Below are positions 17,588 to 25,832 of a stretch of DNA of 64,000 nucleotides, piece after piece. Source of the stretch: Actinopolyspora halophila DSM 43834. Its GTDB lineage: Bacteria; Actinomycetota; Actinomycetes; Mycobacteriales; Pseudonocardiaceae. The first letter of the stretch is position 1. Each line of letters begins with the position of its first letter. Under the pieces are notes generated by a model. It saw only the letters and a list, made by a program, of their open reading frames with translations, was not told the origin of the DNA and did not search any database. The stretch is taken from NCBI RefSeq assembly GCF_000371785.1, contig NZ_AQUI01000002.1, positions 4,823,352 through 4,887,351 of the forward strand, in the 5' to 3' direction. The position numbers were made by a program, and so were the translations under genes.

Positions 17588-17944
17588 TCACTGCCGCTTT
17601 CCCGCCGGATAACCCCGATCAGCGTGAAAGCGTTGGAGCTGACGATGACGCGTCCACTGCGCCTGCGCGATAGAACCGAACATCACCACGTAGAGCACCG
17701 CGTTCCAGAGAACGGTCTGCCGCCACCACAGCAAGTACAGGTTCAACAGCATCGCGCACACTGCCAGCGCCCACAGGGCCAGCTGCGTTCCGCTCCTCCG
17801 CGGTTCCCGGATCGAACGGACCTCCGATCGTCTCGCGCGGCGAGCACCGCGCGGGAAAACGTTCCTGCCGACGGGAATTCCCCGAGCTGATCGCCTCGTT
17901 ACGCCGCGGGGCCCTCGGACGGTTGACGTAGTGACAAAACCCAT
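17588..17944 (-). CDS. small hypothetical membrane protein
   Basis: About 118 residues. The C-terminal half has a clear hydrophobic stretch (LALWALAVCAMLLNLYLLWW) and a second helix (WNAVLYVVMFGSIAQAQW), then a basic tail. The N-terminal half is Arg-rich and of uncertain reality. The ATG at 17944 has only a weak GGTGG upstream, and the frame stays open further upstream, so the start is unsure. No family is recognised. It is divergent from the 18119 gene. Confidence 0.5.
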   Translation of the reverse strand: MGFVTTSTVRGPRGVTRRSARGIPVGRNVFPRGARRARRSEVRSIREPRRSGTQLALWALAVCAMLLNLYLLWWRQTVLWNAVLYVVMFGSIAQAQWTRHRQLQRFHADRGYPAGKRQ

Positions 17945-18118
17945 CGCCACCGGACCGCACGAACGGATAGCATACCCTGGGCATCGGCACAACGGCACGG
18001 AGGGAAATACGCTGCTCACGCACGTTCCAGCACAGCGTCCCACTCGGCGAGGCACACCGATGGCGGCCACGCACGGTGTCTTCTCGGGCACGTTCCGCGG
18101 TACGGAGTCGTCGGAACA

Positions 18119-18532
18119 TTGAGCGATATCCACCAGAACGACGTGGCCGTGGGACTGCACCTGGTCGTCACGACGAGAACGATGGCCGATGCCTCCAGAG
18201 AGTTCGGCCCACTGCTGTCGAAACTCGAACCGAAGCGCTGCGCGTTGCATCGCTCCTCCGAACACGGGCATCACGAGTTCGACCTGCTTACCGGCACGAC
18301 GGGGTCGGTGACGCGGCGAACGCTGCACGACATGGAGACCTGGAGCGACCGCGTGCTCACCAGCCTCGGTCTGGCCTCGGACTACCACATTCTTTTCGAC
18401 CCGGACGAAGGCTGGACCGTCGAGGACTGCTCGAAAAGCCCGGAGGAAGCGGCGTTGATCCACCCCTCGTGCATCCACTACCACCTGCGCGCCACCATCG
18501 GCTTCGATCCGTGGGATGTCGATAGCCGATGA
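18119..18532 (+). CDS. hypothetical protein of a local modular family, member 1
   Basis: A 137-residue protein from a TTG start. No known family is recognised. It contains one unit of alternating strand and helix pattern: a hydrophobic strand (VGLHLVVTTR), a helix (SREFGPLLSKLE), strands, a helix (WSDRVLTSLGL), and a final strand (IHYHLRATIGF). The next two genes carry similarly arranged units. It overlaps the following gene by ATGA. No signal peptide or membrane segment is seen. Confidence 0.6.
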   Translation: MSDIHQNDVAVGLHLVVTTRTMADASREFGPLLSKLEPKRCALHRSSEHGHHEFDLLTGTTGSVTRRTLHDMETWSDRVLTSLGLASDYHILFDPDEGWTVEDCSKSPEEAALIHPSCIHYHLRATIGFDPWDVDSR

Positions 18533-19461
18533 CCGCCCATCACGAGGAACCGGAGTTCCACGGTCGCCCCTCGCCGGAAGAGGACTCGCCCGTAACGGTG
18601 ACGATCCTGATCCTCACGCTCGCCGGTGAGGACTTCGGCGCGGCGATGGACGAGTGCCGAACGCTGCTCGAAAGGCTCGCCCCCACCGACTTCGAGATCG
18701 AGGCCTCCGCGGAGACGCACGGGCGGGGTTTCCGGGTGCGGCTCGTCCGGTACGACGGTTACGACCCGAACGTCGAGGAGGGCCACGACGCCTGCCTGCG
18801 GACCGCGTCCGCGCGGCTGGCCGACCTCGGGGTCACGACCGAGGGGTCGGCACCGGCCGCTTCCCCGGACGGGGCCGTCCGCGTGGAGGCACCGTTGGCC
18901 GGGCACGAGGACGTGCTGCCCGCCTCCACCGAGGAGCACGAGCTCGCGGTGCACGAGCGCGACTGGCGGCAGGGCCCCGAGGAGCTCGAATTCGAGGAGG
19001 CGGTCTTCGAGGAGGAGTTCGAGTACTCGGCCGAGGAGCTCGACGAGATCACGGCGCGGCACACCAGGTCCTCCCGGAACGTGCGGGAGGACTGCAGAAT
19101 GCTGCTCCGGGTCGAGACCAGCGGATGTGACGGCACCCGCGCGCACGAGCACGCGAACAAGCTCGCGACCCTGCTGAGCAAGCTCTGGTGGAGCGAGGTC
19201 GGCACCGTGAAGGTCGACAAGCCGGCGCTGCTCGACGAGGGGACGGTGCGGGTCGACGTCGAGATCTGGCGGACTCACCACACCCCGGACTCGGCCACGT
19301 TCCAGCTGATGGAGTTGATCCACGGCGGGACCTGGACCAGGCCCGTCCGCATGGACGAGGAGGACTCCCCCCGGGTAACCGCCACCTGGTACAGCGCCGA
19401 CCCCGCAGCGGACGGCCCCGCCAGGATCGAGCTCTGGTGCCAGGCCACCGTGGCGCGGTGA
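18529..19461 (+). CDS. hypothetical acidic protein of a local modular family, member 2
   Basis: A 310-residue, strongly acidic protein (for example EELEFEEAVFEEEFEYSAEE in the centre). Two units flank the acidic linker. The first (about 20-125) starts VTVTILILTLAGEDFGAAMD and includes FEIEASAETHGRGFRVRLVR. The second (about 190-310) contains CRMLLRVETSG and VRVDVEIWR and ends RIELWCQATVAR. The strand-helix-strand-strand-helix order suggests repeated ferredoxin-like folds, but this is inference only. It is coupled to the preceding gene by ATGA. No known domain is recognised. Confidence 0.65.
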   Translation: MTAHHEEPEFHGRPSPEEDSPVTVTILILTLAGEDFGAAMDECRTLLERLAPTDFEIEASAETHGRGFRVRLVRYDGYDPNVEEGHDACLRTASARLADLGVTTEGSAPAASPDGAVRVEAPLAGHEDVLPASTEEHELAVHERDWRQGPEELEFEEAVFEEEFEYSAEELDEITARHTRSSRNVREDCRMLLRVETSGCDGTRAHEHANKLATLLSKLWWSEVGTVKVDKPALLDEGTVRVDVEIWRTHHTPDSATFQLMELIHGGTWTRPVRMDEEDSPRVTATWYSADPAADGPARIELWCQATVAR

Positions 19462-19504
19462 GCCTCCTGCCAATCACCCACTGATCATCCACCGGGGGCA
19501 CCCC

Positions 19505-20982
19505 GTGCGTTTCGCAGCAGAGCACCTCGTCACCGTCAGCGGTTTCGACGTGGACGCGGACGATCCGATCGACTGCCTGGAGACCGTGCTCAAGCCCGCC
19601 GAGTGGCTGGAGGCCACGGCGCTGACCGTCGAACCCAACACCGGCGAGGGCGTCAAGCACGACTACCGCGCCTCGACAACGGTGGCCACCCCGCACGAGC
19701 GGGGCGCGACGATCGCGGAGGTCCTGCACGCGGAGGGGATGCCGGTGCTGGAGATGTTCGAGGTCGCCGCGAAGCGGTATCGGGTCGAGGAGACCGACGA
19801 GGGCCGCACGGAGGCCGAGCTGATCGGCCCGGACGAGCCCTTCGACCCGTTGCTCGGGCTCAAGCTGCTGAGCCTGCGCGGTAGGAACGACGTGGTGGCC
19901 GCCGCCGACTACGCCCCGGCCGAGTTCCCCCTCGACCGGGAGGCCGTGCACGCACGCGCACGACGCCACACCCGCTTCGAGTTGCCGGGAGTCCGACCGG
20001 AGGAAGTGGTGGTCCGGGTGCAGCTGTGGCTGGCCGCCGCGGACCTGACCACCGCTGTCGAACTGGCCCGGAAACCGCTGCTCGAGTCGGGAGCGAGTCT
20101 CTTCGAGTTCCTGCCTGCGGGCGAGGATCCGGCGGACGGGTATCACGCGGCGCTGCTGTTCGTGGTTCCCGGCACCGAACAGCTCACCCCGGAGGAGAGA
20201 CCAACCACGCGGCACGTCGCGCCGCGGAGCTGTTCGGGATGTCCACCGAGACGGCACGGGTGGAGTGGTTCGGCACGGAGCCGATCGGCACGGTTCGACG
20301 GACGTCCGAGGCAGGGACTCCCTCCGCACGGGGAAGGCTGGTGGAGAGTCTGTACACCCGGATCGGCGCGGACCCGATCGGAGTGGTCGAGGACGCCGTC
20401 GTTCCCCCGGAACCCGATGAGGAATTCGAGCTGGACCTCGAGGAGCTCGACGACGAAGAGGACGGGCTGACCGAAGAGGAGCGGGCCGAGTTCCTGGAGC
20501 TGCTCTCCCAGCGGCTTGAAATCGTGGGACAGGTGTGGCTGCACTTCAGCCTGGAGACCAACCACCCGGACTCCTCCGCGGCGGAGGCGGCGTTCGTGAG
20601 TCTGCTCGAAGAGCTGGAGGCAGGCCTCTCCACCGAGGAGGTGCAGTACGAGATCCGCTCCGTGGAAGCGACGGACCGCGACACCCACGTGGCCGAAGCC
20701 GTCTGCAGGACGTTCGAGAAGGACGCGACGAAGGTTCTGGACGACCTCATGAACTCCATGCCGCACGGGGTGTGGAGCAGTGACACCCGCCCGTGGGACC
20801 TCGGTCGGAAGGAGCACATCGTACTGCGGTGGCGGCCGCCGGAAACCGCAGCGCACGATTCGCGCGGGCTCGTGGTGCACGCCAGGAAGGGCCCGCCGGA
20901 GGAGCACTACAAGCAGATCTTCCAGGACGCGGAGGATTCGGAAGCCGAGCACGAGGACGCCGCGGGCGAGTCCTCCAGCTGA
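19505..20982 (+). pseudogene. hypothetical acidic protein, member 3, interrupted by a -1 frameshift
   Basis: Two coherent reading frames join near 20190-20240. The first starts at 19505 (GTG) and is protein-like to about LLFVVPGTEQLTPEE. After that it gives Arg/Ser-rich nonsense to a stop at 20470. The second frame (-1 relative to the first) continues sensibly with NHAARRAAELFGMSTETARV through an acidic region and VWLHFSLETNHPDSSAAEAA to a stop at 20982. Joined, the protein would be about 490 residues with several units like those in the two preceding genes. Alternatives are two separate genes, the second starting at the ATG at 20239 with GGAG upstream, or a sequencing indel. Confidence 0.55.
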
Positions 20983-20992
20983 TTCCGGGAAC

Positions 20993-21358
20993 TCACAGGT
21001 CCGGAAGCGGGTCCGGAGGCTGCCCCCCGTCCCGGAAGAGTTCGGTGTCCGCGGCGTTGATCACCGCCACGTACTCGTCGTCCACGTGGTAGTGGACCCC
21101 GTGGAAGGTGAACCACGGGGTGGTGTTGGTGTCCACCGGCCCGATCCGGGCCCCGCGCGGCTTCCGGGACAGCACTCCCTTCGGGCGGTCCCGCCGCAAG
21201 GCGGTCGTGGAAAGCACCACCGTCGCCCGGTCGGAGACCACGAAAACGACGTCGGGCAGGAAGCTGCCGACGAGCTCGGCGGGGAAGACGTAGCGAATCT
21301 CCTCGTCCGGTTCCAGGAGGTCGCGAACGCGCTCGCGGAACCTCGCGGAGATCGGCAT
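20993..21358 (-). CDS. hypothetical protein, possibly PH-like
   Basis: A 121-residue protein converging on the frameshifted gene. Its layout is an N-terminal helix (SARFRERVRDLLEPDEEIRY), then strands (DVVFVVSDRATVVLST) and a possible beta-rich C-terminus (WFTFHGVHYHVDDEYVAVI). The pattern resembles bacterial PH-like proteins that begin with a LLxPGEE-type helix. That assignment is tentative. No membrane segment is seen. Confidence 0.55.
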   Translation of the reverse strand: MPISARFRERVRDLLEPDEEIRYVFPAELVGSFLPDVVFVVSDRATVVLSTTALRRDRPKGVLSRKPRGARIGPVDTNTTPWFTFHGVHYHVDDEYVAVINAADTELFRDGGQPPDPLPDL

Positions 21359-21569
21359 GTGGACATGCTAGGCAGCTCGTGTCGGTGCGGGCCACCCGTT
21401 CTCCGCGAAAAGCGCGAAGCGAACAGCATTCGCCGCATGGGGACACCGAACCGCGACAGCGACGCGACCGGACGTCCCGCGTGGAGGCATCGACGCGGAA
21501 CCGGCTGACCGCACCGGAGCCTGCGAGGCGGGCGAGGTTCTCCCCGGCCCCCTGGGAACCGCTGCCCAC

Positions 21570-22319
21570 TCAGCCCGGCGAGGTGCCGGGGTGCGCGGCG
21601 CGGGCCGCTTCGACGATCCCCTCCAGCCCCCTGGAGTGCGCCCCGCGCCAGTAGAGCCTCCCGCACGAGCGGCAGCGGGCGAACACGTCGTAGCACCTGC
21701 GGGTCCCGGACTCCAGCCGTGCCGAGACCTCCTCCTTGCTCGCCGCCTCCAACGATCCGTTGCAGGACACGCACCTGCTCCACGGGTTCAGCGGCGGGGC
21801 GAACCGGTGCAGCACCTCGTGGAGCTGGTCGTCGGGCCGGGAGGAGTAGACGAAGGCCCCTTCCGGGAGTTTCCTGCGGCGCAGCAGCCCCCGATCCCTG
21901 GTGAGCAGCACGCGCCGCTGCCGCGCGGCCTGTTCGATCAGCTCGTCGTCTGCGGCGTCGTTGCGGTAGGCGGTGTCCAGGCCGAGCAGGCGGAGTCTGC
22001 GCGCCAGGGTGCCGAGATGGACGTCCAGCACGAAGCGCCGCCGCACGTGTTCGGGCCAGTCGAGCGGCCACACCTCGAGCAGGCTTCCGGCGGTCGGCCT
22101 GTCCTCGGCGGTGACGGCAACCTCGTCGAGGGACAGCTCGCCCACCTCGGTCAACGGCACCCCCAGCGACTGGACCACGTGTCCGGCCGAGGCCGTCCCG
22201 TCGTGGGGCACCCGCAGCCGCTCCCGCCTGTTGCGCGGGGCCGCGAACAAGCGCAGCTCGGCGGCGATCCGGACGAACACGGCACCGGGAACCGCTCTTT
22301 CCGCGCTCCGCTCCGACAT
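21570..22319 (-). CDS. Mut7-C RNase-domain protein with N-terminal ubiquitin-like domain
   Basis: A 249-residue protein. Residues about 12-95 resemble the ThiS/MoaD-like ubiquitin fold that precedes many Mut7-C proteins (DEVAVTAEDRPTAGSLLEVW). Mut7-C follows: FVLDVHLGTLARRLRLLGLD, VLLTRDRGLL (PIN-like acidic residue), then a zinc ribbon with RCVSCNG and ARCRSCGRLYWRGAH. The family is predicted to be an RNase with a zinc ribbon. Biological targets are unknown. The ATG at 22319 is preferred, and an in-frame extension to 22373 lacks a ribosome site. Confidence 0.85.
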   Translation of the reverse strand: MSERSAERAVPGAVFVRIAAELRLFAAPRNRRERLRVPHDGTASAGHVVQSLGVPLTEVGELSLDEVAVTAEDRPTAGSLLEVWPLDWPEHVRRRFVLDVHLGTLARRLRLLGLDTAYRNDAADDELIEQAARQRRVLLTRDRGLLRRRKLPEGAFVYSSRPDDQLHEVLHRFAPPLNPWSRCVSCNGSLEAASKEEVSARLESGTRRCYDVFARCRSCGRLYWRGAHSRGLEGIVEAARAAHPGTSPG

Positions 22320-22437
22320 CACGACCACGGTGGTCCACCCGGCGAGCGCCTCAGCAGCCCCCCGGAGGCGCACGCGCGGGGGTCCCCGGCGAGGCTCACG
22401 CCGGGGACCCCCGCGGCATCATCCGTCCGCGCCACGC

Positions 22438-22935
22438 TCAACGACTCATCGCGGCCCTGTCCCCGCTGACCCGCTGCCGCGGCGGCTGCGGCGACCGCTG
22501 GGACTGAACCAGCTCCGCACGCTCGGTGCGCTGCTCGAAAACCGGCCTGCTTCCGTAAGTGAACCGCGCGGCCAGGCCCAGTGCCTCCAAGGGACGGTCC
22601 ACCACCCGCACACCGGTGACCAGTGAGAGACGCTTCCCGGAGAGGTGCGCGCGCAGGTCCAGCTGCGCCAGCATCTTGATCGCCTCGACTCCGAGGAACG
22701 TCACGCCGGTCAGGTCCAGCACGATCACGGGGGCCGAGGAATCCACCCGCTGCTGAACGATTTCCGTGAACCGGGGGACGGTGACCATGTCCAGGTCACC
22801 GAACACGCTGATCACGATCACACCGCGCCGCGGTCGCTCCGTACTCAACCGAAACGCGACGTTGTCGTTGCTCTCTTCGACAGCTCGCACGTGGTCCGCG
22901 ACGTAGTCGCTTCCCCGAACCGATGTTTCAGTCAT
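22438..22935 (-). CDS. STAS-domain protein (anti-sigma-factor-antagonist like)
   Basis: A 165-residue protein. The STAS fold spans about 36-140: GVIVISVFGDLDMVTVPRF, then VIVLDLTGVTFLGVEAIKML. STAS antagonists of the SpoIIAA/RsbV type bind anti-sigma kinases and are switched off by phosphorylation of a Ser in a DSSG-like motif after the FL of VTFL. Here that site reads GVEA (82-85), so the usual phospho-acceptor is absent. The start at 22935 (ATG, GGTGG upstream) is preferred over a GTG at 22944. A Gln/Arg/Pro-rich tail follows the domain. No partner kinase gene is nearby. Confidence 0.85.
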   Translation of the reverse strand: MTETSVRGSDYVADHVRAVEESNDNVAFRLSTERPRRGVIVISVFGDLDMVTVPRFTEIVQQRVDSSAPVIVLDLTGVTFLGVEAIKMLAQLDLRAHLSGKRLSLVTGVRVVDRPLEALGLAARFTYGSRPVFEQRTERAELVQSQRSPQPPRQRVSGDRAAMSR

Positions 22936-23380
22936 ATGATCCACCTTTTGGGTTCACCAAGGTGGCGCAGAGCCGACGTCTCGCTCTTGATCGGATAATC
23001 GCGCCACGACGCGTCGCATTCGGCGAATGCGACCTTTCGGGGTCTCTTTTTCCGTACAACCCGACGTCACCGACGACTGTAGTCAGCCCACACAACGCGC
23101 GCCAAGAGAAACAGCTCACAGATGAGAAAGGCTCAGCTCCGCACACACGCAGCGTCACCGGTGGCCACGTATTTGATCAATAGCAGGCACGGGACCGAAG
23201 GCGATCCTTTTCGATACGATTACTATGCGTACTTTCCGGCCTTTTCTCTCAGAATTATTTCAGGAAACGCTCAGTCGGACGGGAAGTGTTTTACACATTC
23301 AGTTCGCACAAAAACACTCGTCCCGGTGATAAAGCACCGAAAGCAGGCACACAGCGTGTAGGCGTCTGCCCGGGGACACA
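22936..23380. other. AT-richer intergenic region between STAS gene and rplL
   Basis: About 445 bases, visibly less GC-rich than its surroundings, especially 23195-23330. It should hold the STAS gene promoter. A short plus-strand frame at 23122-23361 lacks a ribosome site and protein-like sequence. No RNA gene or repeat is recognised. Confidence 0.55.
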
Positions 23381-23381
23381 T

Positions 23382-23415
23382 AAAAAGGGGCGACCACCCG
23401 GTGGGTGGCCGCCCC
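23382..23415 (-). terminator. rho-independent terminator of rplJL
   Basis: On the minus strand a 13-base stem with one mismatch (23403-23415 with 23387-23399) is followed by five T residues (23382-23386). It starts 18 bases after the rplL stop. Confidence 0.88.
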
Positions 23416-23432
23416 TCGAAGGAACCGAGAGA

Positions 23433-23819
23433 TCACTTGAGGGTGATCTTGGCACCGGACTCCTCGAGCTTGCCCTTGACCTCGTTGGCACGCTCCTTGT
23501 CGACCTTCTCGACAACCGGCTTCGGAGCGTTCTCGACCATCTCCTTGGCCTCCTTGAGGCCAAGGCCGGAGACGATCTCGCGAACAGCCTTGATGACCTT
23601 GATCTTCTCCTCGCCGGGGTCGTCGAGCATGACGTCGAACTCGTCCTGCTCTTCCTCTTCCTCGACAGCGGCACCGGCGGCCGGGGCGGCGGCCACGGCG
23701 GCCGGGGCGGCGGCGGAAACGTCGAAGGTCTCCTCGAACTGCTTCACGAACTCGGAGAGCTCGAGCAGCGTCATTTCCTTGAAGACGTCCAGCAGCTCTT
23801 CGTTGCTCATCTTGGCCAT
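23433..23819 (-). CDS. rplL: 50S ribosomal protein L7/L12
   Basis: A 128-residue stalk protein of the large ribosomal subunit that recruits translation factors. The N-terminal dimerisation domain ([20 protein letters not shown]) is followed by the Ala-rich hinge with an [11 protein letters not shown] segment. The C-terminal domain ([27 protein letters not shown] end) is fully typical. AAAGGA precedes the ATG. It lies 92 bases after rplJ in the same operon and is followed by a strong terminator. Confidence 0.98.
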   Translation of the reverse strand: MAKMSNEELLDVFKEMTLLELSEFVKQFEETFDVSAAAPAAVAAAPAAGAAVEEEEEQDEFDVMLDDPGEEKIKVIKAVREIVSGLGLKEAKEMVENAPKPVVEKVDKERANEVKGKLEESGAKITLK

Positions 23820-23911
23820 GGTGGTGTTCCTTTCACATCAGCATCGCGCCGACGCGCGGCGCACGGGTGTTGCTCGCGGAGGAGGAGTCGAACCGCACAC
23901 GCGGTTCCGGT

Positions 23912-24427
23912 TCACTCTTCCTTCTTGGACTTCAAGTCCTCGGTCATCCGCGCGACCTGGGACGCGGGAGCGGCGAACATGACAGCGGCCTGGTTCATCT
24001 TCGCCTTCAACGCACCGGCCAGCTTGCCCAGCGTGACCTCGCGCGAGTCCAGATCCGCGATCCGCTCGACCTCGTCGGCCGAGATCGGACCGCCGTCCAT
24101 GTAGCCGCCCTTGATCTCAAGGGCCTTGTGATCCTTGGCGAAGTCACGCAGTGTCTTCGCCGCCTCCACCGGCTCACCCTTGATGAAGGTGAGCGCGGTC
24201 GGGCCCTGGATCAGGTCGTCGATGCCCTCGACACCTGCCTGCTCGGTCGCGCGCCGAACCAACGTGTTCTTCGCGACGCGATAGGTCGCGCCCTCACCGA
24301 GGTTACGACGGAGCTCCTTGAGCTGGCCCATCGTCAGCCCGCGGTACTCGGTAACGACGGTGGCGGTCGAGTTACTGAAGTTCTCCGAGAGCTCATTGAC
24401 CGCGTCAACCTTTTCGGGCCTCGCCAT
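23912..24427 (-). CDS. rplJ: 50S ribosomal protein L10
   Basis: A 171-residue base of the L7/L12 stalk. Typical sequence includes [32 protein letters not shown] and a C-terminal helix that binds L7/L12 dimers. The ATG has GAGGAGG upstream. Expression is probably autoregulated through the leader at 24428-24640, as L10 binds its own mRNA leader in many bacteria. rplA and rplK, often adjacent, lie more than 6 kb away here. Confidence 0.98.
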   Translation of the reverse strand: MARPEKVDAVNELSENFSNSTATVVTEYRGLTMGQLKELRRNLGEGATYRVAKNTLVRRATEQAGVEGIDDLIQGPTALTFIKGEPVEAAKTLRDFAKDHKALEIKGGYMDGGPISADEVERIADLDSREVTLGKLAGALKAKMNQAAVMFAAPASQVARMTEDLKSKKEE

Positions 24428-24640
24428 GTCGCCTCCTCTCTAGTGCCTCGCGACTGTGTGCCGGTCGCCAAGAGCCCTGAGACGACAAAACGCCCCGGCG
24501 CATTCGGCACGGGGCGTGAAAAGATTCACCGCGCGCAGCACGTGCTGCGCCAGCCTCGTCCTCCTGCGCGGGTCGCCCGTCTCTACGGGACCTTCGTTCT
24601 CCCCGGTGCACGGCGCCGATACCGGCACCCCACCGGCGGA
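24428..24640 (-). promoter_or_regulatory. L10-type ribosomal protein leader upstream of rplJ
   Basis: The 5' untranslated region of rplJ contains, on the minus strand, CCCGTAGAGACGGG, then GACCCGCGCAGGAGGACGAG, resembling the bulged stem and kink-turn portion of L10 leaders in high-GC Gram-positives. An attenuator-like hairpin (24487-24517) lies between this and the start codon. The assignment rests on position and pattern, and a covariance-model search would be decisive. Confidence 0.6.
24487..24517 (-). terminator. attenuator-like hairpin in the rplJ leader
   Basis: ACGCCCC (minus strand, 24511-24517) pairs with GGGGCGT (24490-24496), followed directly by a short T-tract. It lies about 60 bases before the rplJ ATG. 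This fits premature termination when L10 binds the upstream leader structure. Confidence 0.55.
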
Positions 24641-24777
24641 AAAGACCAGCGGTCTCTGGTGGAACCTCCCCCACGGTACGACACGACCTGCTCAGCCGGG
24701 AACCCACCCCCTGCTGGAGGAGGTCCCCGCGGCGCGGCCGGGGGCGCGCGACTTGCCCGGCACGGCATGATGTCCCC

Positions 24778-25614
24778 GTGGCCGATCATCGAGACCCCTC
24801 GGAGCACGCCGAGTCCCCGGAGCGGCAGTCCGCCTCAGCCGCGAACCCTCCCGAGATCGTCGACGCCGAAGTGGTCCCCACCCCGGAGGAGTCCCGGAGT
24901 GAGCCACCGCGCCGCGAGGAACCGCCCACCGGACCGGCCGGCTCCGACGACGAGGAGGCCTTCCGCGAGTACCAGCAGTTCCTCGAGTTCCGGCGCTTCC
25001 AGGAGTGGCAGCGCCGCTACGGCGACGCCCCTCCCCCCGCCACGACGGGCGGCTCACCCGAGGGTGCGCGGAAGCGGCCGTGGTACCGCAGGGCGCTCGG
25101 GCTGCTGCGCTTCAAGGCCGTGCGCAGGCTGCTGTACCTGCTGGTGATCGTGCTGGTGCTGATGCAGCTGTACAACAGCATGTTCGGCGGCGGGGGGCGC
25201 GACGCACCGCAGGGGGCTTCGGGAGGCGGTGGAGGTGGCGGCAGCAGTTCGGCCGTGCTGCCAGAGTCCCCGAAAGAGACGGCCGGTTCCGTATACGCCC
25301 TGCTCGCCGGCGATTCCCCCACCGATGTGTGCCTGCTGTTCACCGAAACCGGAAAAAGTGAGTTCGCCGCGGCCCACGGGGCCGAGAACTGCGCCGCCGC
25401 CGCGCGCGGAATCCACGAGGGGATCACGAACAAGGGTGCGTACAAGCGCCCGGGCATCCGTAACATCGACATACCTCGTACTAGCCCGGTGACGCTCTCT
25501 TCCTGTGATCTGTCGGTGAGCGGCGGGCCCGGACTCGGTGAGTTCACCTTGGTAGAGCAGGGCTCCGGCGGGTGGAAGATCGACAGCTACAGCCCCGCGG
25601 AGTGCGGCGGCTGA
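24778..25614 (+). CDS. hypothetical membrane-anchored protein
   Basis: A 278-residue protein. An acidic, Pro-rich cytoplasmic N-terminus (about 1-95) contains an aromatic, charged helix (EYQQFLEFRRFQEWQRRYGD). It is followed by a membrane helix (about 117-134, LLYLLVIVLVLMQLYNSMF), a Gly/Ser linker, and an outer domain (about 155-278) with four Cys (DVCLLFTETG, GAENCAAAARG, LSSCDLSVSG, SPAECGG) that could form disulphides. No named family is recognised. The GTG start has no clear ribosome site, so the message may be leaderless or start elsewhere. It is divergent from rplJ. Confidence 0.7.
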   Translation: MADHRDPSEHAESPERQSASAANPPEIVDAEVVPTPEESRSEPPRREEPPTGPAGSDDEEAFREYQQFLEFRRFQEWQRRYGDAPPPATTGGSPEGARKRPWYRRALGLLRFKAVRRLLYLLVIVLVLMQLYNSMFGGGGRDAPQGASGGGGGGGSSSAVLPESPKETAGSVYALLAGDSPTDVCLLFTETGKSEFAAAHGAENCAAAARGIHEGITNKGAYKRPGIRNIDIPRTSPVTLSSCDLSVSGGPGLGEFTLVEQGSGGWKIDSYSPAECGG

Positions 25615-25832
25615 CTCGGAGGTCGATGGCGCAGGTTACCGAACGAGAATCCGGAAAACGGTGCGGACCGAACCGCCGACGACGAATTCACTCCGGACAA
25701 GCACGTCGCACCGCCGGCACTCCCGCACGGTGATGTCCGACTCCGCCTCGTCGCGGTGTCGGCCGTTTGATGCCCGACACCAGCAGGGCTACCCGCTGTC
25801 CGGCTCATGAACGGCCCGATCCCGTAAAAGTT

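Noticed and set aside
23122-23361. Possible small gene in the AT-richer spacer before rplL
   Set aside because: No Shine-Dalgarno and no protein-like pattern.
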